Source of the DNA: Bog-756 sp038210245
Lineage (GTDB): Bacteria; Actinomycetota; Acidimicrobiia; Acidimicrobiales; RAAP-2
DNA length: 64,000 nt
NCBI GenBank assembly: GCA_038210245.1
Contig: JBBQWW010000007.1
Span: 1-64,000, forward strand
Direction: 5' to 3'
Under the pieces are notes generated by a model that had not been told where the DNA came from, did not search any database, and saw nothing but the letters and a program-made list of their open reading frames with translations. The position numbers and the translations under genes were made by a program. This document shows positions 1 to 8,191 of this stretch, piece after piece (position 1 is the first letter of the stretch; the number at the start of each line of letters is the position of its first letter).

Positions 1-181
1 TCCCCTCGTAGGTCTTGGCCAGTCGGGAGAGCGCCAAGAAGGCCAACTGGACCGAACGGTTGACCACGGTGGTCAGCCGCTGGAAGCCCCGGGGTTCACG
101 GGGGAGCACGATGGTGAAGAGCACGCTGGCCGAAGTCAGCAGCACGACGGCCAGACCGACGGCGAACAGCACGACGCTCAC
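1..181 (-). CDS. Membrane protein, N-terminal fragment (runs off window)
   Basis: Reading leftward from a GTG at 181, about 60 codons stay open to the window edge. The first 25 or so residues are hydrophobic (VVLFAVGLAVVLLTSA) and should form a membrane segment. A TIVLPREPRG turn and an amphipathic basic stretch (NRSVQLAFLALSRLAKTYEG) follow. A GAGGGGA ribosome-binding site sits just upstream of the GTG, which supports the start. The product is an integral membrane protein of unknown function. The TM-PREPRG-helix pattern recalls small actinobacterial channel-like proteins, but too little is present to name a family. Confidence 0.6.
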   Translation of the reverse strand, partial: MSVVLFAVGLAVVLLTSASVLFTIVLPREPRGFQRLTTVVNRSVQLAFLALSRLAKTYEG

Positions 182-321
182 CGGTAGGTCCCCTCGCGTG
201 TCTCCGACCGCCGTGTGGGCCCGCTCATCTCGGTGATCGTACGGCGGGTGGCCCGCCGAGGGAACATCCGGCCGCCAATCCGGTCGTCGACCCGTCCCGA
301 GCGGGCCGGGGAGCCATCCAC

Positions 322-335
322 TAGAACCAGTTCTA
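322..335. promoter_or_regulatory. KstR-type palindrome overlapping a -10 box
   Basis: TAGAACCAGTTCTA matches the 14-bp KstR operator pattern TnnAACnnGTTnnA exactly. It overlaps a good -10 hexamer, TATACT at 334-339, about 90 bases upstream of the FadA5-like thiolase start. A repressor bound here would cover the promoter. In mycobacteria KstR controls cholesterol-catabolism genes including fadA5, so site and gene agree. No kstR gene is in the window, so the identity of the regulator is inference. Confidence 0.6.
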
Positions 336-426
336 TACTCGGACCCGGATTCCGGCAGCTGGCTCCGCCCGAGTCCGTGTTCGCCACGTCCAAGTACCCA
401 GACCACCCAATCAAGGGGGATGCACC

Positions 427-1587
427 ATGGCCCAGCCGGTGATTGTCGAAGCAGTCCGCACTCCGATCGGGAAGCGCAACGGTTGGATGGCCGGCTTCCA
501 TGCCGCCGAACTGCTCGGGAATGCCCAGGTCGAGCTGGTCAAGCGGGCCGGCGTCGATCCGGGTGACGTCGAGCAGATCGTGGGCGGGTGTGTGACCCAG
601 GCAGGGGAGCAGGCGTCGAATGTGACGCGTACCGCCTGGCTGAGCCAGGGGCTCCCCTTCGAGACGGCGGCCACCACCGTCGACTGCCAGTGCGGTTCGG
701 CCCAGCAGGCCAACAACTTCGTGGCCAATCTGATCGGTGCCGACGCCATCGACACCGGCATCGCCTGCGGTGTCGAGGCCATGAGCCGGGTCGGCCTCGG
801 GGCCAACGCCTACAACGGCCCGGGCAAGTCGAAGCCGGAGAACTTCCCGTGGGACATGCCCGATCAGTTCGGTGCGGCCGAGCGGATCTCCCAGAAGTAC
901 GGGATCACCCGCGACGACGTGGACTGGCTCGGCTTCGAGTCGCAGCGCAAGGCGGCCGTGGCGGTGGCCGAGGGACGGTTCGACCGTGAGATCGTCCCCC
1001 TCGAGTCTCCTGTGCTCGGCCCTGATGGACCGACCGGGGAGAAGTCCCTGATCAGCAAGGACCAAGGTCCGCGCGACACCACCCGTGAGGGCCTGGCTGC
1101 ACTCAAGCCGGTGCTGGCCGACGGGATGCACACTGCCGGCAACAGCTCGCAGATCTCCGACGGCGCCGCCGCCGTACTGTGGATGTCGGAGGCCAGGGCC
1201 GGTGAGGCCGGGCTGCGCCCCCGGGCCCGCATCGTGGCCCAGACCCTGGTGGGCTCGGATCCCTACTACCACCTCGACGGGCCCATCGCCGCCACCGCCG
1301 ATGTGCTGCGCAAGGCCGGGATGACCATGGCCGACATCGACATCTTCGAGGTCAACGAGGCCTTCGCCTCAGTGGTCATGTCGTGGGGCAAGGTCCACGA
1401 GGTGGACTGGGACAGGGTCAACGTCAACGGCGGGGCCATCGCCCTCGGCCACCCGGTGGGGTCCACCGGCGCCCGCCTGATCACCACCGCCCTCCACGAG
1501 TTGGAGCGGAGCGACAAGAGCCTGGCCCTCGTGACCATGTGCTGCGGTGGGGCTCTCGCCACCGGGACCATCATCGAGCGCATCTGA
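427..1587 (+). CDS. Thiolase (acetyl-CoA C-acyltransferase), FadA5-like
   Basis: This 386-residue thiolase catalyses CoA-dependent cleavage of 3-ketoacyl-CoA, the last step of beta-oxidation. The nucleophile lies in VDCQCGSAQQA (Cys89 by alignment). His342 is in ALGHPVG, NEAFASVV is present, and the second catalytic Cys is at 372 in MCCGGALATGTI. Length is normal for a complete degradative thiolase. Whole-protein resemblance to the mycobacterial steroid side-chain thiolase FadA5 is strong (GGCVTQ.GEQ, HTAGNSSQISDGAAAVLWM, DPYYHLDGP). The ATG at 427 follows AAGGGGG. The KstR-type operator upstream supports a role in steroid or branched acyl-CoA breakdown, but substrate specificity is inferred. 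Confidence 0.93.
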   Translation: MAQPVIVEAVRTPIGKRNGWMAGFHAAELLGNAQVELVKRAGVDPGDVEQIVGGCVTQAGEQASNVTRTAWLSQGLPFETAATTVDCQCGSAQQANNFVANLIGADAIDTGIACGVEAMSRVGLGANAYNGPGKSKPENFPWDMPDQFGAAERISQKYGITRDDVDWLGFESQRKAAVAVAEGRFDREIVPLESPVLGPDGPTGEKSLISKDQGPRDTTREGLAALKPVLADGMHTAGNSSQISDGAAAVLWMSEARAGEAGLRPRARIVAQTLVGSDPYYHLDGPIAATADVLRKAGMTMADIDIFEVNEAFASVVMSWGKVHEVDWDRVNVNGGAIALGHPVGSTGARLITTALHELERSDKSLALVTMCCGGALATGTIIERI

Positions 1588-1677
1588 CCGCCCCGGATCG
1601 GCCGGCCGGTCCCCCCTGGGGTCCTGCTCCGGATCGGCCGTGGCGTTAACGGTGCGGCTGGGGGTAATAGTGGGGAC

Positions 1678-3903
1678 ATGCCCTCTCGTCTCCCGGTCCA
1701 TGCCCGTACCCTGACCGTTATGGGACTGGTGGCGGTGGTGGCCCTGCTCGGATGGTCGAGGACGACCGCCGGTGCCTCGACCGGGGCCCAGGTCCGAGCG
1801 TCCGTGGCGGCCGCCTCGGACTGGACCACCTTCGACCACGATTCGCTGCGCTCCGGCGTCGACAGTTCCGGCAACTCCTTCTCGCCGGCCACTGCGGCGT
1901 GGACCTCGCCGAGCTTCGACGGCCAGCTCTACGGTCAGCCCCTGGTCTACGGCGGACGGGTGTACGCGGCCACTGAGAACGACACCGTCTACGCCCTGGC
2001 CGCCAACTCGGGCCAGGTGCTGTGGTCCAGCCACGTGGGCACCCCCTTCTCGAAGGCCTCCATCCCCGGCATCTGCGGCAACATCACCCCTACGGTCGGC
2101 ATCACCGGCACCCCGGTGATCGACCCGTCCCGGTCGGAGATCTTCGTGGTGGCCACCGAGGCGGCCACGCTCGGCGGATCGCCCAACGCCGCTCACCATC
2201 TGATCGGTCTCAACACCTTCACCGGCCTGGTCATGCTGGACGAGGTCATCGACCCGGCCGGTACCAGCCCGGCCTACCAGCTCCAGCGGGTCTCCCTCGG
2301 GCTCACTGAGGGACGGGTGGTAGTGGGCTTCGGTGGGAACTCGGGGGACTGCGACCCGTATCACGGCCTGGTGGTCTCGGCCCCCGAGGACGGTTCGGCA
2401 CCTTCGGTCTTCACCGTGGCCAATCTGGGCGGTGACAGCCAGGGGGCGGTGTGGATGGGTGGAGCGGCCCCCTCCATCGACGCCCAGGGCAACGTGTGGG
2501 TGGCCACCGGCAACAGCGCCCACCACCAGTCGACGGACGCGTACGACCAGAGCGACAGCGTGCTCAAGCTCAGCCCGAGGATGCAGCTGCTCGACGCCTG
2601 GGCCCCGACCACCTGGTATGCCGACAACGGCAGTGACCTGGACCTCGGCTCGGGGGCTCCGGCCCTGCTGCCCAACGGCCTGGTCTTCGAGGTGGGCAAG
2701 TCGCAGACCGCCTACGTGCTCAACCAGGCCTCGCTGGGGGGTGTCAGTGCCCCGGTGGCATCGACGGCCGGATTCTGCTTCTCCGACGGGGGCGCGGCCG
2801 ACCTCGGTGGCACCCTGTACGTGCCCTGCAGCAACGGGGTCCACGCCGTCACCGTGACCTCCGGTGCCCCGTCGGCCGCGTGGACGGCGGGCACCTCGTC
2901 GGCCAAGGGCTCGCCCATCGTGGCCGGCGGCCAGGTGTGGACCATCGGCGGCGGCAACCTGTACGCCCTGAGCACCTCCACCGGCGCGGTGGTCCAGAGC
3001 TTCGCCATCGGCTTGTCACCGTCGTCCTTCCCGTCCCCCGCCGCCGCCGACGGTCTGCTGCTGGCGCCGTCGTCGACCCAGATCCACGCCTTCGTGGGGC
3101 CGGCCGGCCTCCCCGGCCCGCCTACGGCGATCCCGCCCCGGCCGGGCTACTGGCTGGTGGCCTCCGACGGCGGCATCTTCGCCGAGGGCGGGGCGCCGTT
3201 CCTGGGCTCGACCGGGGCCATCCATCTCAATCAGCCCATCGTGGGCATGGCCTCCACCCCTGATCACGGTGGCTACTGGCTGGTGGCCTCCGACGGCGGC
3301 ATCTTCGCTTTCGGCGACGCCACCTTCTACGGATCCACCGGCGCCAGCCGTCTCAACCGGCCCATCGTGGACATGGCCGCCACCCCGTCCGGCCACGGCT
3401 ACTGGTTGGTGGCCTCCGACGGCGGGGTGTTCTCCTTCGGCGACGCCGCCTTCCACGGTTCGACGGGCGGGATCCACCTCAACCGGCCCATCGTCGCCAT
3501 GGCCGCCGACGCCACCGGCCACGGCTACTGGTTGGTGGCCTCCGACGGCGGCATCTTCTCCTTCGGTGACGCCGCCTTCCATGGGGGCACCGGAGGCATC
3601 CACCTCAACCGGCCCATCGTGGACATGGCCGCCGACGCCACCGGCCAGGGCTACTGGTTGGTGGCCTCCGACGGCGGCATCTTCGCCTTCGGTGACGCCG
3701 CCTTCCACGGCGGCACGGGCGGCCAGCCCCTCAACCAACCCATCGTCGGCATGGCCAGCGACGCCACCGGCCAGGGCTACTGGTTGGTGGCCTCCGACGG
3801 CGGCATCTTCGCCTTCGGTGACGCCGCCTTCGAGGGCTCCACCGGAGGCCAGCACATCAACCGGCCCATGGTGGCCATGGCCACCGGCCCGGCGCTCTCC
3901 TGA
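1678..3903 (+). CDS. Secreted PQQ-like beta-propeller protein with six surface repeats
   Basis: The 741-residue product starts with a signal peptide (hydrophobic MGLVAVVALLGW, likely cleavage after TTAGA). Residues of roughly 45-480 look like a PQQ-type beta-propeller, with repeated blades such as GRVYAATENDTVYALAANSG, WVATGNSA and GNLYALSTSTGAVV. From residue 490 to the end come six repeats of about 43 residues built on GYWLVASDGGIFAFGDA, followed by GSTG, LN(R/Q)PIV and MA. I associate these repeats with Acidimicrobiia envelope proteins. Similar units end the Cys-rich protein at 11695. The protein is probably extracellular or wall-associated. A quinoprotein enzyme activity is possible but no cofactor site could be verified, so no function is assigned. 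Confidence 0.8.
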   Translation: MPSRLPVHARTLTVMGLVAVVALLGWSRTTAGASTGAQVRASVAAASDWTTFDHDSLRSGVDSSGNSFSPATAAWTSPSFDGQLYGQPLVYGGRVYAATENDTVYALAANSGQVLWSSHVGTPFSKASIPGICGNITPTVGITGTPVIDPSRSEIFVVATEAATLGGSPNAAHHLIGLNTFTGLVMLDEVIDPAGTSPAYQLQRVSLGLTEGRVVVGFGGNSGDCDPYHGLVVSAPEDGSAPSVFTVANLGGDSQGAVWMGGAAPSIDAQGNVWVATGNSAHHQSTDAYDQSDSVLKLSPRMQLLDAWAPTTWYADNGSDLDLGSGAPALLPNGLVFEVGKSQTAYVLNQASLGGVSAPVASTAGFCFSDGGAADLGGTLYVPCSNGVHAVTVTSGAPSAAWTAGTSSAKGSPIVAGGQVWTIGGGNLYALSTSTGAVVQSFAIGLSPSSFPSPAAADGLLLAPSSTQIHAFVGPAGLPGPPTAIPPRPGYWLVASDGGIFAEGGAPFLGSTGAIHLNQPIVGMASTPDHGGYWLVASDGGIFAFGDATFYGSTGASRLNRPIVDMAATPSGHGYWLVASDGGVFSFGDAAFHGSTGGIHLNRPIVAMAADATGHGYWLVASDGGIFSFGDAAFHGGTGGIHLNRPIVDMAADATGQGYWLVASDGGIFAFGDAAFHGGTGGQPLNQPIVGMASDATGQGYWLVASDGGIFAFGDAAFEGSTGGQHINRPMVAMATGPALS
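3142..3900 (+). repeat. Six in-frame ~130-bp repeats (GYWLVASDGGIF units)
   Basis: Six tandem copies of an approximately 129-132 bp unit encode the C-terminal domain of the beta-propeller protein. Adjacent copies are nearly identical at DNA level, especially around ggctactggttggtggcctc, which suggests recent expansion or gene conversion. The repeat number may vary between strains. Related units lie at about 12360-12850. Confidence 0.9.
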
Positions 3904-3963
3904 CCGCCCGCTTCACCCGCCGGGCCCGAGAGCCGGGAACGGCGGCACCTACGGGCCCCACCC

Positions 3964-3980
3964 TGGCCGCCGGGCGGCCA
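3964..3980. terminator. GC-rich palindrome downstream of the propeller gene
   Basis: TGGCCGCC-G-GGCGGCCA is a perfect 8-bp inverted repeat 60 bases after the stop at 3903. No T-run follows, as is usual in high-GC actinobacteria. It probably ends the upstream transcript. Confidence 0.35.
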
Positions 3981-3997
3981 CCGCCGGCGAAACGGCT

Positions 3998-4016
3998 AGA
4001 ACGTAGAGTGCGTTCT
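3998..4016. promoter_or_regulatory. AGAACG/CGTTCT inverted repeat upstream of crotonase
   Basis: AGAACG-N7-CGTTCT lies about 140 bases upstream of the crotonase start. The half-sites resemble those of the palindromes at 322 and 8010, but the spacing is 7 bases longer than the KstR pattern. It may be a variant operator or chance. Confidence 0.25.
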
Positions 4017-4151
4017 CGTTGATCGGCAGGCCGATGGCCTGCGGATCACAGGACCGGGGGAGTACCGACATGGCCGGCCGCTCAGGCGGGATACCGGGCG
4101 GCCCCTGGTCCGCCGAACGCCTGACCACCCCACGACGAAGCGAGGAACCCC

Positions 4152-4946
4152 GTGACCGGCACCGAACACCTGACCTACGAGCGAGTGGGCTCCACCGCGG
4201 TGGTGACCATGAACCGCCCCGAGGCGAAGAACGCATTGTCGGGACCGATGCTGGTGGGCATGGTCGACGCCTGGATGGAGATCGACGCCAACGATGACAT
4301 CCGGTGCGCCATCCTGACCGGGGCCGGCGGGACCTTCTGTGCCGGGATGGACCTGAAGTCGATGTCCGGGCCGGGCAACGACGAGGTCACCCAGCGGATG
4401 GCCGAGGACCCTGACCTCCATTGGAAGGCTCTGTTGCGCCACTACTCGCTGAAGAAGCCCCTCATCGCCGCCGTGGAGGGCTGGGCGGTGGCCGGTGGGA
4501 CCGAAATCCTGCAGGCCACCGATATCCGGGTGGCTGGCGAAAGCGCCAAGTTCGGAGTGTTCGAGGCCCGCCGGGGCCTGTTCCCGCTGGGCGGATCCAC
4601 GGTGCGCCTGCGGCGGCAGATCCCCTTCACCGTGGCCATGGACCTGCTCCTCACCGCTCGGGAGGTCTCGGCACAGGAGGCCAAGGAGATCGGCCTCATC
4701 GGTCGAGTGGTCCCCGACGGGACGGCCCTCGAGACGGCCCTGGGCATCGCCGAGGTCATCTCGGCCAACGGGCCACTGGCCGTGGAGGCCATCAAGGCCT
4801 CGGTCAAGGCCACCGAGGGCATCCCGGAGGAGGAGGCCCTGAAGATGGAGCTCGAGTTCGGGTGGCCCATCTTCGCCACCGAGGACGCCAAGGAGGGCCA
4901 GAAGGCCTTCGCCGAGAAGCGCACGCCGAACTATCAGCGCCGGTGA
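4152..4946 (+). CDS. Enoyl-CoA hydratase/isomerase (crotonase family)
   Basis: This 264-residue crotonase should hydrate 2-enoyl-CoA esters. The oxyanion hole is formed by GAGGTFCAGMDLKSM and EGWAVAGGTE. Both acidic residues of classical hydratases are present: Glu in AGGTEILQ and Glu in FGVFEARRGLFPLGG. The FEARRGLFP motif resembles the mycobacterial EchA group. The start is GTG at 4152. The gene is followed at once by a thioesterase-like gene with a 4-base GTGA overlap, so the two are translationally coupled. With the thiolase at 427 and the acyl-CoA synthetase at 6343 it fits a beta-oxidation cluster. The exact substrate is unknown. Confidence 0.9.
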   Translation: MTGTEHLTYERVGSTAVVTMNRPEAKNALSGPMLVGMVDAWMEIDANDDIRCAILTGAGGTFCAGMDLKSMSGPGNDEVTQRMAEDPDLHWKALLRHYSLKKPLIAAVEGWAVAGGTEILQATDIRVAGESAKFGVFEARRGLFPLGGSTVRLRRQIPFTVAMDLLLTAREVSAQEAKEIGLIGRVVPDGTALETALGIAEVISANGPLAVEAIKASVKATEGIPEEEALKMELEFGWPIFATEDAKEGQKAFAEKRTPNYQRR

Positions 4947-5707
4947 GCGGCCTGTTCGAGGACGACGCCCCGCCCGGCGACCCGCGCCGCCGCCTGGCTG
5001 CGGCCATGCGGCCGATCATCACCATGACGGTGGCCGCCGAACTCGACGACGTGGCCCTGACCGAGGCCGCCGACGCCATGGAGGCCATCGCCCAACTGCT
5101 CACGGCCCGGTCCGGTCCCAAGCGGACCCGCAACCAGCCCGACCTGGCCCGTGCCGCTCAGGACTTCTTCCCGACCAGTCCCATCATCGGGCTGGCCAAC
5201 CCCGTGGCCCCACCGGTGCGGGTGGCTGTGGTGGACGGCGCCGGCGGGCGCCCTGAGATCCACGGCCAGGCCAACTTCGGCTTCGCCTACGAGGGCCCGC
5301 CCACCTGCGTCCATGGCGGAGTCATCGCCGAACTGCTCGACGAGGTCCTGGGGGCGGCCAACATCGTGGCCGATCACCCGGCCATGACCGGAACCCTCAC
5401 CATCCGCTACAACAAGCCCACGCCACTCAACACCGACCTCCGGGTCGAGGCCCGGTTCGTGCGCCAGGACGGCCGCAAGATCTTCGCGTGGGGCGGCATC
5501 TTTCACGACGATGTGCTGACGGCCGAGGCCGACGGACTGTTCATCGAAGTGCGGCCCCGACAGATGCTGACCATTGCCGAGGCCAATGTGGACAGCGTCG
5601 ATCCCGGGATGCTGGACGCCATCCGGGCCGAGGCCCTCCGGGAGGGAGCGGCCTCTGACGTGCAGCGCCCACCCGGGCCCGGGGCCGGCGACCTCCCCAC
5701 CGACTGA
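4943..5707 (+). CDS. Hotdog-fold thioesterase-like protein (PaaI/4HBT type)
   Basis: The 254-residue protein starts at a GTG that overlaps the stop of the crotonase gene (GTGA). An N-terminal helical stretch of about 100 residues precedes a hotdog domain (residues roughly 105-220). That domain contains the motif PPTCVHGGVIAELLDEVLG, in which H-G-G and the following acidic helix are typical of PaaI/4HBT acyl-CoA thioesterases, then TIRYNKPTPLNTDLRVEA. It probably hydrolyses an acyl-CoA produced by the neighbouring enzymes. The long N-terminal region is unusual for single-domain PaaI proteins. Coupling to the crotonase supports a shared pathway. Confidence 0.75.
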   Translation: MSGLFEDDAPPGDPRRRLAAAMRPIITMTVAAELDDVALTEAADAMEAIAQLLTARSGPKRTRNQPDLARAAQDFFPTSPIIGLANPVAPPVRVAVVDGAGGRPEIHGQANFGFAYEGPPTCVHGGVIAELLDEVLGAANIVADHPAMTGTLTIRYNKPTPLNTDLRVEARFVRQDGRKIFAWGGIFHDDVLTAEADGLFIEVRPRQMLTIAEANVDSVDPGMLDAIRAEALREGAASDVQRPPGPGAGDLPTD

Positions 5708-5711
5708 CCGG

Positions 5712-6305
5712 GTGAACCGGGTGCCCTCGGCGTCTCCCGAGCCGGCCGTACCGACCGCCAACCCCGACGGATCGGTGCGGGCCGCGCGCCAGGAGGACGC
5801 CGCCGCCATCGCCGCCGTGCACGTGGCGTCCTGGCGGGTGGCCTACCGGGGCCACCTGCCCGACGACTACCTGGACTCGCGTTCGGAGGCGGTACGGACC
5901 CGGGCATGGAGGTCGACCCTCGCCGGACCCGCAGCCGCCCATGTCCTGGTCTCTGTCCTCGGCACCCGGGTGGTGGGGTTCGCCCAGGCCGGTCCGAGCG
6001 GCGACGCCGATGCCCCGGCCAACACCGGGGAACTGGTCACCCTCTACCTCCATCCCGACGTCTGGGGCCTGGGCCTTGGGCGGGACCTGCAGGAAAGGGC
6101 CCTGATTCGTCTGGCCGCCGACGGGTACCGCTCGGTCACCCTGTGGATGCTGTCCACCAACGACCGGGCCCGCCGGTTCTACCTCCGCCAGGGATGGTCG
6201 CCCATCGACGGCCAGCGCGTCCAGGAGTTCGGCGGCCGTGCCGTCATCGACCACCGATTCCACCGGATGCTCGCCGACCCTGCTGGCCCAGGGGAGCCGG
6301 TGTAG
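5712..6305 (+). CDS. GNAT family N-acetyltransferase
   Basis: The product of about 197 residues has a GNAT fold: SVRAARQEDAAAIAAVHVASW at the N-terminus, the strand LVTLYLHPDVWGLGLGRDL matching acetyl-CoA-binding motif A (V-x-P-x-x-x-G-x-G-x-x-L pattern), and NDRARRFYLRQGW as motif B. The start is taken as GTG 5712, four bases after the thioesterase stop; GTG 5721 is an alternative. The position suggests co-transcription with the crotonase and thioesterase genes. The acceptor substrate cannot be told from sequence. This subtype often acetylates amines or protein N-termini. Confidence 0.8.
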   Translation: MNRVPSASPEPAVPTANPDGSVRAARQEDAAAIAAVHVASWRVAYRGHLPDDYLDSRSEAVRTRAWRSTLAGPAAAHVLVSVLGTRVVGFAQAGPSGDADAPANTGELVTLYLHPDVWGLGLGRDLQERALIRLAADGYRSVTLWMLSTNDRARRFYLRQGWSPIDGQRVQEFGGRAVIDHRFHRMLADPAGPGEPV

Positions 6306-6342
6306 CCGCGAGCCGGTCCACCGGGCCTCGGCCGATCCAGGC

Positions 6343-7893
6343 TCAGATCTTCTCCCGGCCCACCCAGTAGGGGTCCCGCAGCTTGCGCTTGTAGAGCTTG
6401 CCATTGGGATCACGGGGCATGTCGTCGGTGAAGTCGATGGACTTGGGGATCTTGAACTTGGCCAGCCTCGTGCTGCAGTACTGGAGGATCTCCTCGGCCA
6501 GCTCGGGGGAGGGTTCGACCCCCTCGGCCGGCTCGACTACCGCCTTGATCTCTTCGCCCCAGTCGTCGTGGGGGATCCCGAACACGGCCACGTCGGCCAC
6601 GTTCGGGAAGCCCAGGAGCACGTTTTCGATCTCGGCAGGGTAGATGTTGGCTCCGCCGGAGATGATCATGTCGATCTTCCGGTCCCGTAGGAAGAGATAG
6701 CCGTCCTCGTCGATGAGGCCCACGTCACCCACGGTGAAGAACTTCCCGATGCGGTTGTCCTTGGTCTTGGTCTGGTCCTTGTGGTATTCGAAGTCCCCCG
6801 TCTGCATGGACATGTACACCGTCCCGATGACGTTGGGCTCCTCGATCCGGGTGCCCTCGTCGTCGAAGATGGCGATCTCCGAGATGGGCCAGGCCTTCCC
6901 CACGGTGCCCGGTTTCTCCAGCCACTCCTGGGCGGAGACCAAGGTGCCACCACCCTCGGAGGCGGCGTAGTACTCGTCGATGGCGTTGCCCCACCACTCG
7001 ATCATCTTGTACTTGACGTCCACGGGGCACGGGGCGGCCGCGTGGATCATGTGCTGGAGGGAGGACAGGTCGTAACGGTTGCGGGTCTCCTCGGGCAGGG
7101 CCAGCAGACGGTGGAACTGGGTCGGCACCATGTGGGAGCTGGTCACCTGGTACTGCTCGATGAGTCGGAGCATCTCCTCGGGGATCCACTTGTCCATCAG
7201 AACCACGGTGTGCAGGAGGTGGATGGAGGCGCCCGAGTAGCGCAGCACCGCGGTGTGGTAGAGCGGTGAGCCCACGATGTGGACGTTGGGGTCGTCGGGC
7301 TGGATACCGAAGAGGAAGAGGATCCCGGAGAGGCCGAGGGCCGCCTCCTCGGGCGTGGCCCCACTCAACTTCCGGAACACCCCCTTGGGATTGCCCGTCG
7401 TCCCTGAGGTGTAGTTCATGACGTCGCCGATGGTCCGGTCCTCAGGGTCCACCGTGGGCTGGTTGTCCCGCATCATGGCGTAGGAGCTGAATCCCAGGAT
7501 CTCCCCGACGGAAAAGCACCGGGATGCGGGGAGTGCGGCCTCGTCGGAGGCGTCGAGGGCTACGTCGGCGAAGCGCTCGTGGGCGATGAACGCCTTGGCG
7601 TCGGAGTCCTTCAGGATGTACGCCACCTCAGGGGCGATGAGATGGTGGTTGATGGGCACCAGGTACCAGCCCGCCTGCAGGGCGGCCAGATAGATCTCGA
7701 ACACCTCCACGCCGTTGGGGAGCAGGGTGGCCACCACGTCTCCCGGCTTGAGGTTGAGGCCGCGCAGCCCGTGGACCACCTGGTTGGTCCGGCCCAACAG
7801 CCGCTCGGCGGTGAACTCGGTGCCGTCCGGGTCGACCAGGGCCAGCTTGCCCGGGTGCTCGTGGGCCAGGGCCCAAAATCCGAAATCGCCCAT
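6343..7893 (-). CDS. Fatty acyl-CoA synthetase / acyl-AMP ligase (FadD-like)
   Basis: A 516-residue ANL-superfamily adenylating enzyme that activates a carboxylic acid to its CoA thioester. It shows the phosphate-binding motif YTSGTTGNPKG (about residues 165-175) and the GDVGLIDEDGYLFLRDRKIDMIISGG hinge motif in segments. The C-terminal lysine loop is NGKLYKRKLRD, and the protein ends in a DPYWVGREKI tail like actinobacterial steroid or bile-acid CoA ligases. It is transcribed divergently from the SDR gene at 8192, and the shared intergenic region carries a KstR-type palindrome. A role in entry of a sterol-derived or long-chain acid into beta-oxidation is inferred. Confidence 0.88.
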   Translation of the reverse strand: MGDFGFWALAHEHPGKLALVDPDGTEFTAERLLGRTNQVVHGLRGLNLKPGDVVATLLPNGVEVFEIYLAALQAGWYLVPINHHLIAPEVAYILKDSDAKAFIAHERFADVALDASDEAALPASRCFSVGEILGFSSYAMMRDNQPTVDPEDRTIGDVMNYTSGTTGNPKGVFRKLSGATPEEAALGLSGILFLFGIQPDDPNVHIVGSPLYHTAVLRYSGASIHLLHTVVLMDKWIPEEMLRLIEQYQVTSSHMVPTQFHRLLALPEETRNRYDLSSLQHMIHAAAPCPVDVKYKMIEWWGNAIDEYYAASEGGGTLVSAQEWLEKPGTVGKAWPISEIAIFDDEGTRIEEPNVIGTVYMSMQTGDFEYHKDQTKTKDNRIGKFFTVGDVGLIDEDGYLFLRDRKIDMIISGGANIYPAEIENVLLGFPNVADVAVFGIPHDDWGEEIKAVVEPAEGVEPSPELAEEILQYCSTRLAKFKIPKSIDFTDDMPRDPNGKLYKRKLRDPYWVGREKI

Positions 7894-8009
7894 GATGATC
7901 GATACCCCCTGCGCCGCGTGGCGGCTGGTGTGTGGTCGGTGGCGCGTGCTGCCGCCCGGAGGGCTGGGCCGGGCGCCCGCCCCGTGTGGCGCTGGCCCGA
8001 TGGGGACGC

Positions 8010-8023
8010 TAGAACAGGTTCTC
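8010..8023. promoter_or_regulatory. KstR-like palindrome in divergent acyl-CoA promoter
   Basis: TAGAACAGGTTCTC contains the perfect palindrome AGAACAGGTTCT and misses the KstR pattern TnnAACnnGTTnnA only at the last base. It lies between the divergent acyl-CoA synthetase (start 7893) and SDR (start 8192) genes, beside a TATACG -10-like hexamer at 8025-8030. It could control both. The arrangement mirrors the site at 322. Confidence 0.5.
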
Positions 8024-8130
8024 GTATACGGTCAACCGCCGACGGGCTGTGGCATCGTGGCGCGGTCCAGCCCAGGCCCGGAAGCACCTCGGTCCACCGC
8101 TTCGTGGTTGGGTCCGACGACGTGACCCGG

Positions 8131-8173
8131 ACGACACACCGCACCGACGACACACCGCACCGACGACACACCG
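8131..8173. repeat. 16-bp tandem repeat, 2.7 copies
   Basis: ACGACACACCGCACCG occurs twice back to back (8131-8146, 8147-8162), followed by a partial copy ACGACACACCG. It occupies the 5' leader just before the SDR start. Its function is unknown; it may be simple slippage. Confidence 0.85.
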
Positions 8174-8191
8174 ACAGAGAGGCAGTAGGCA

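Noticed and set aside
178..1272. Long open frame antisense to the thiolase
   Set aside because: Its codons follow the third-position GC pattern of the opposite strand, the predicted protein (Gly/His/Arg-rich) has no motif, and the plus-strand thiolase is unmistakable.
3016..3855. Repetitive open frame antisense to the GYW repeats
   Set aside because: Repetitive GGVTEGEDAAVGGHQPVA units only mirror the sense-strand repeats; no start signal.
8131..8173. CRISPR-like repeat
   Set aside because: Copies are directly adjacent with no spacers; it is a simple tandem repeat.
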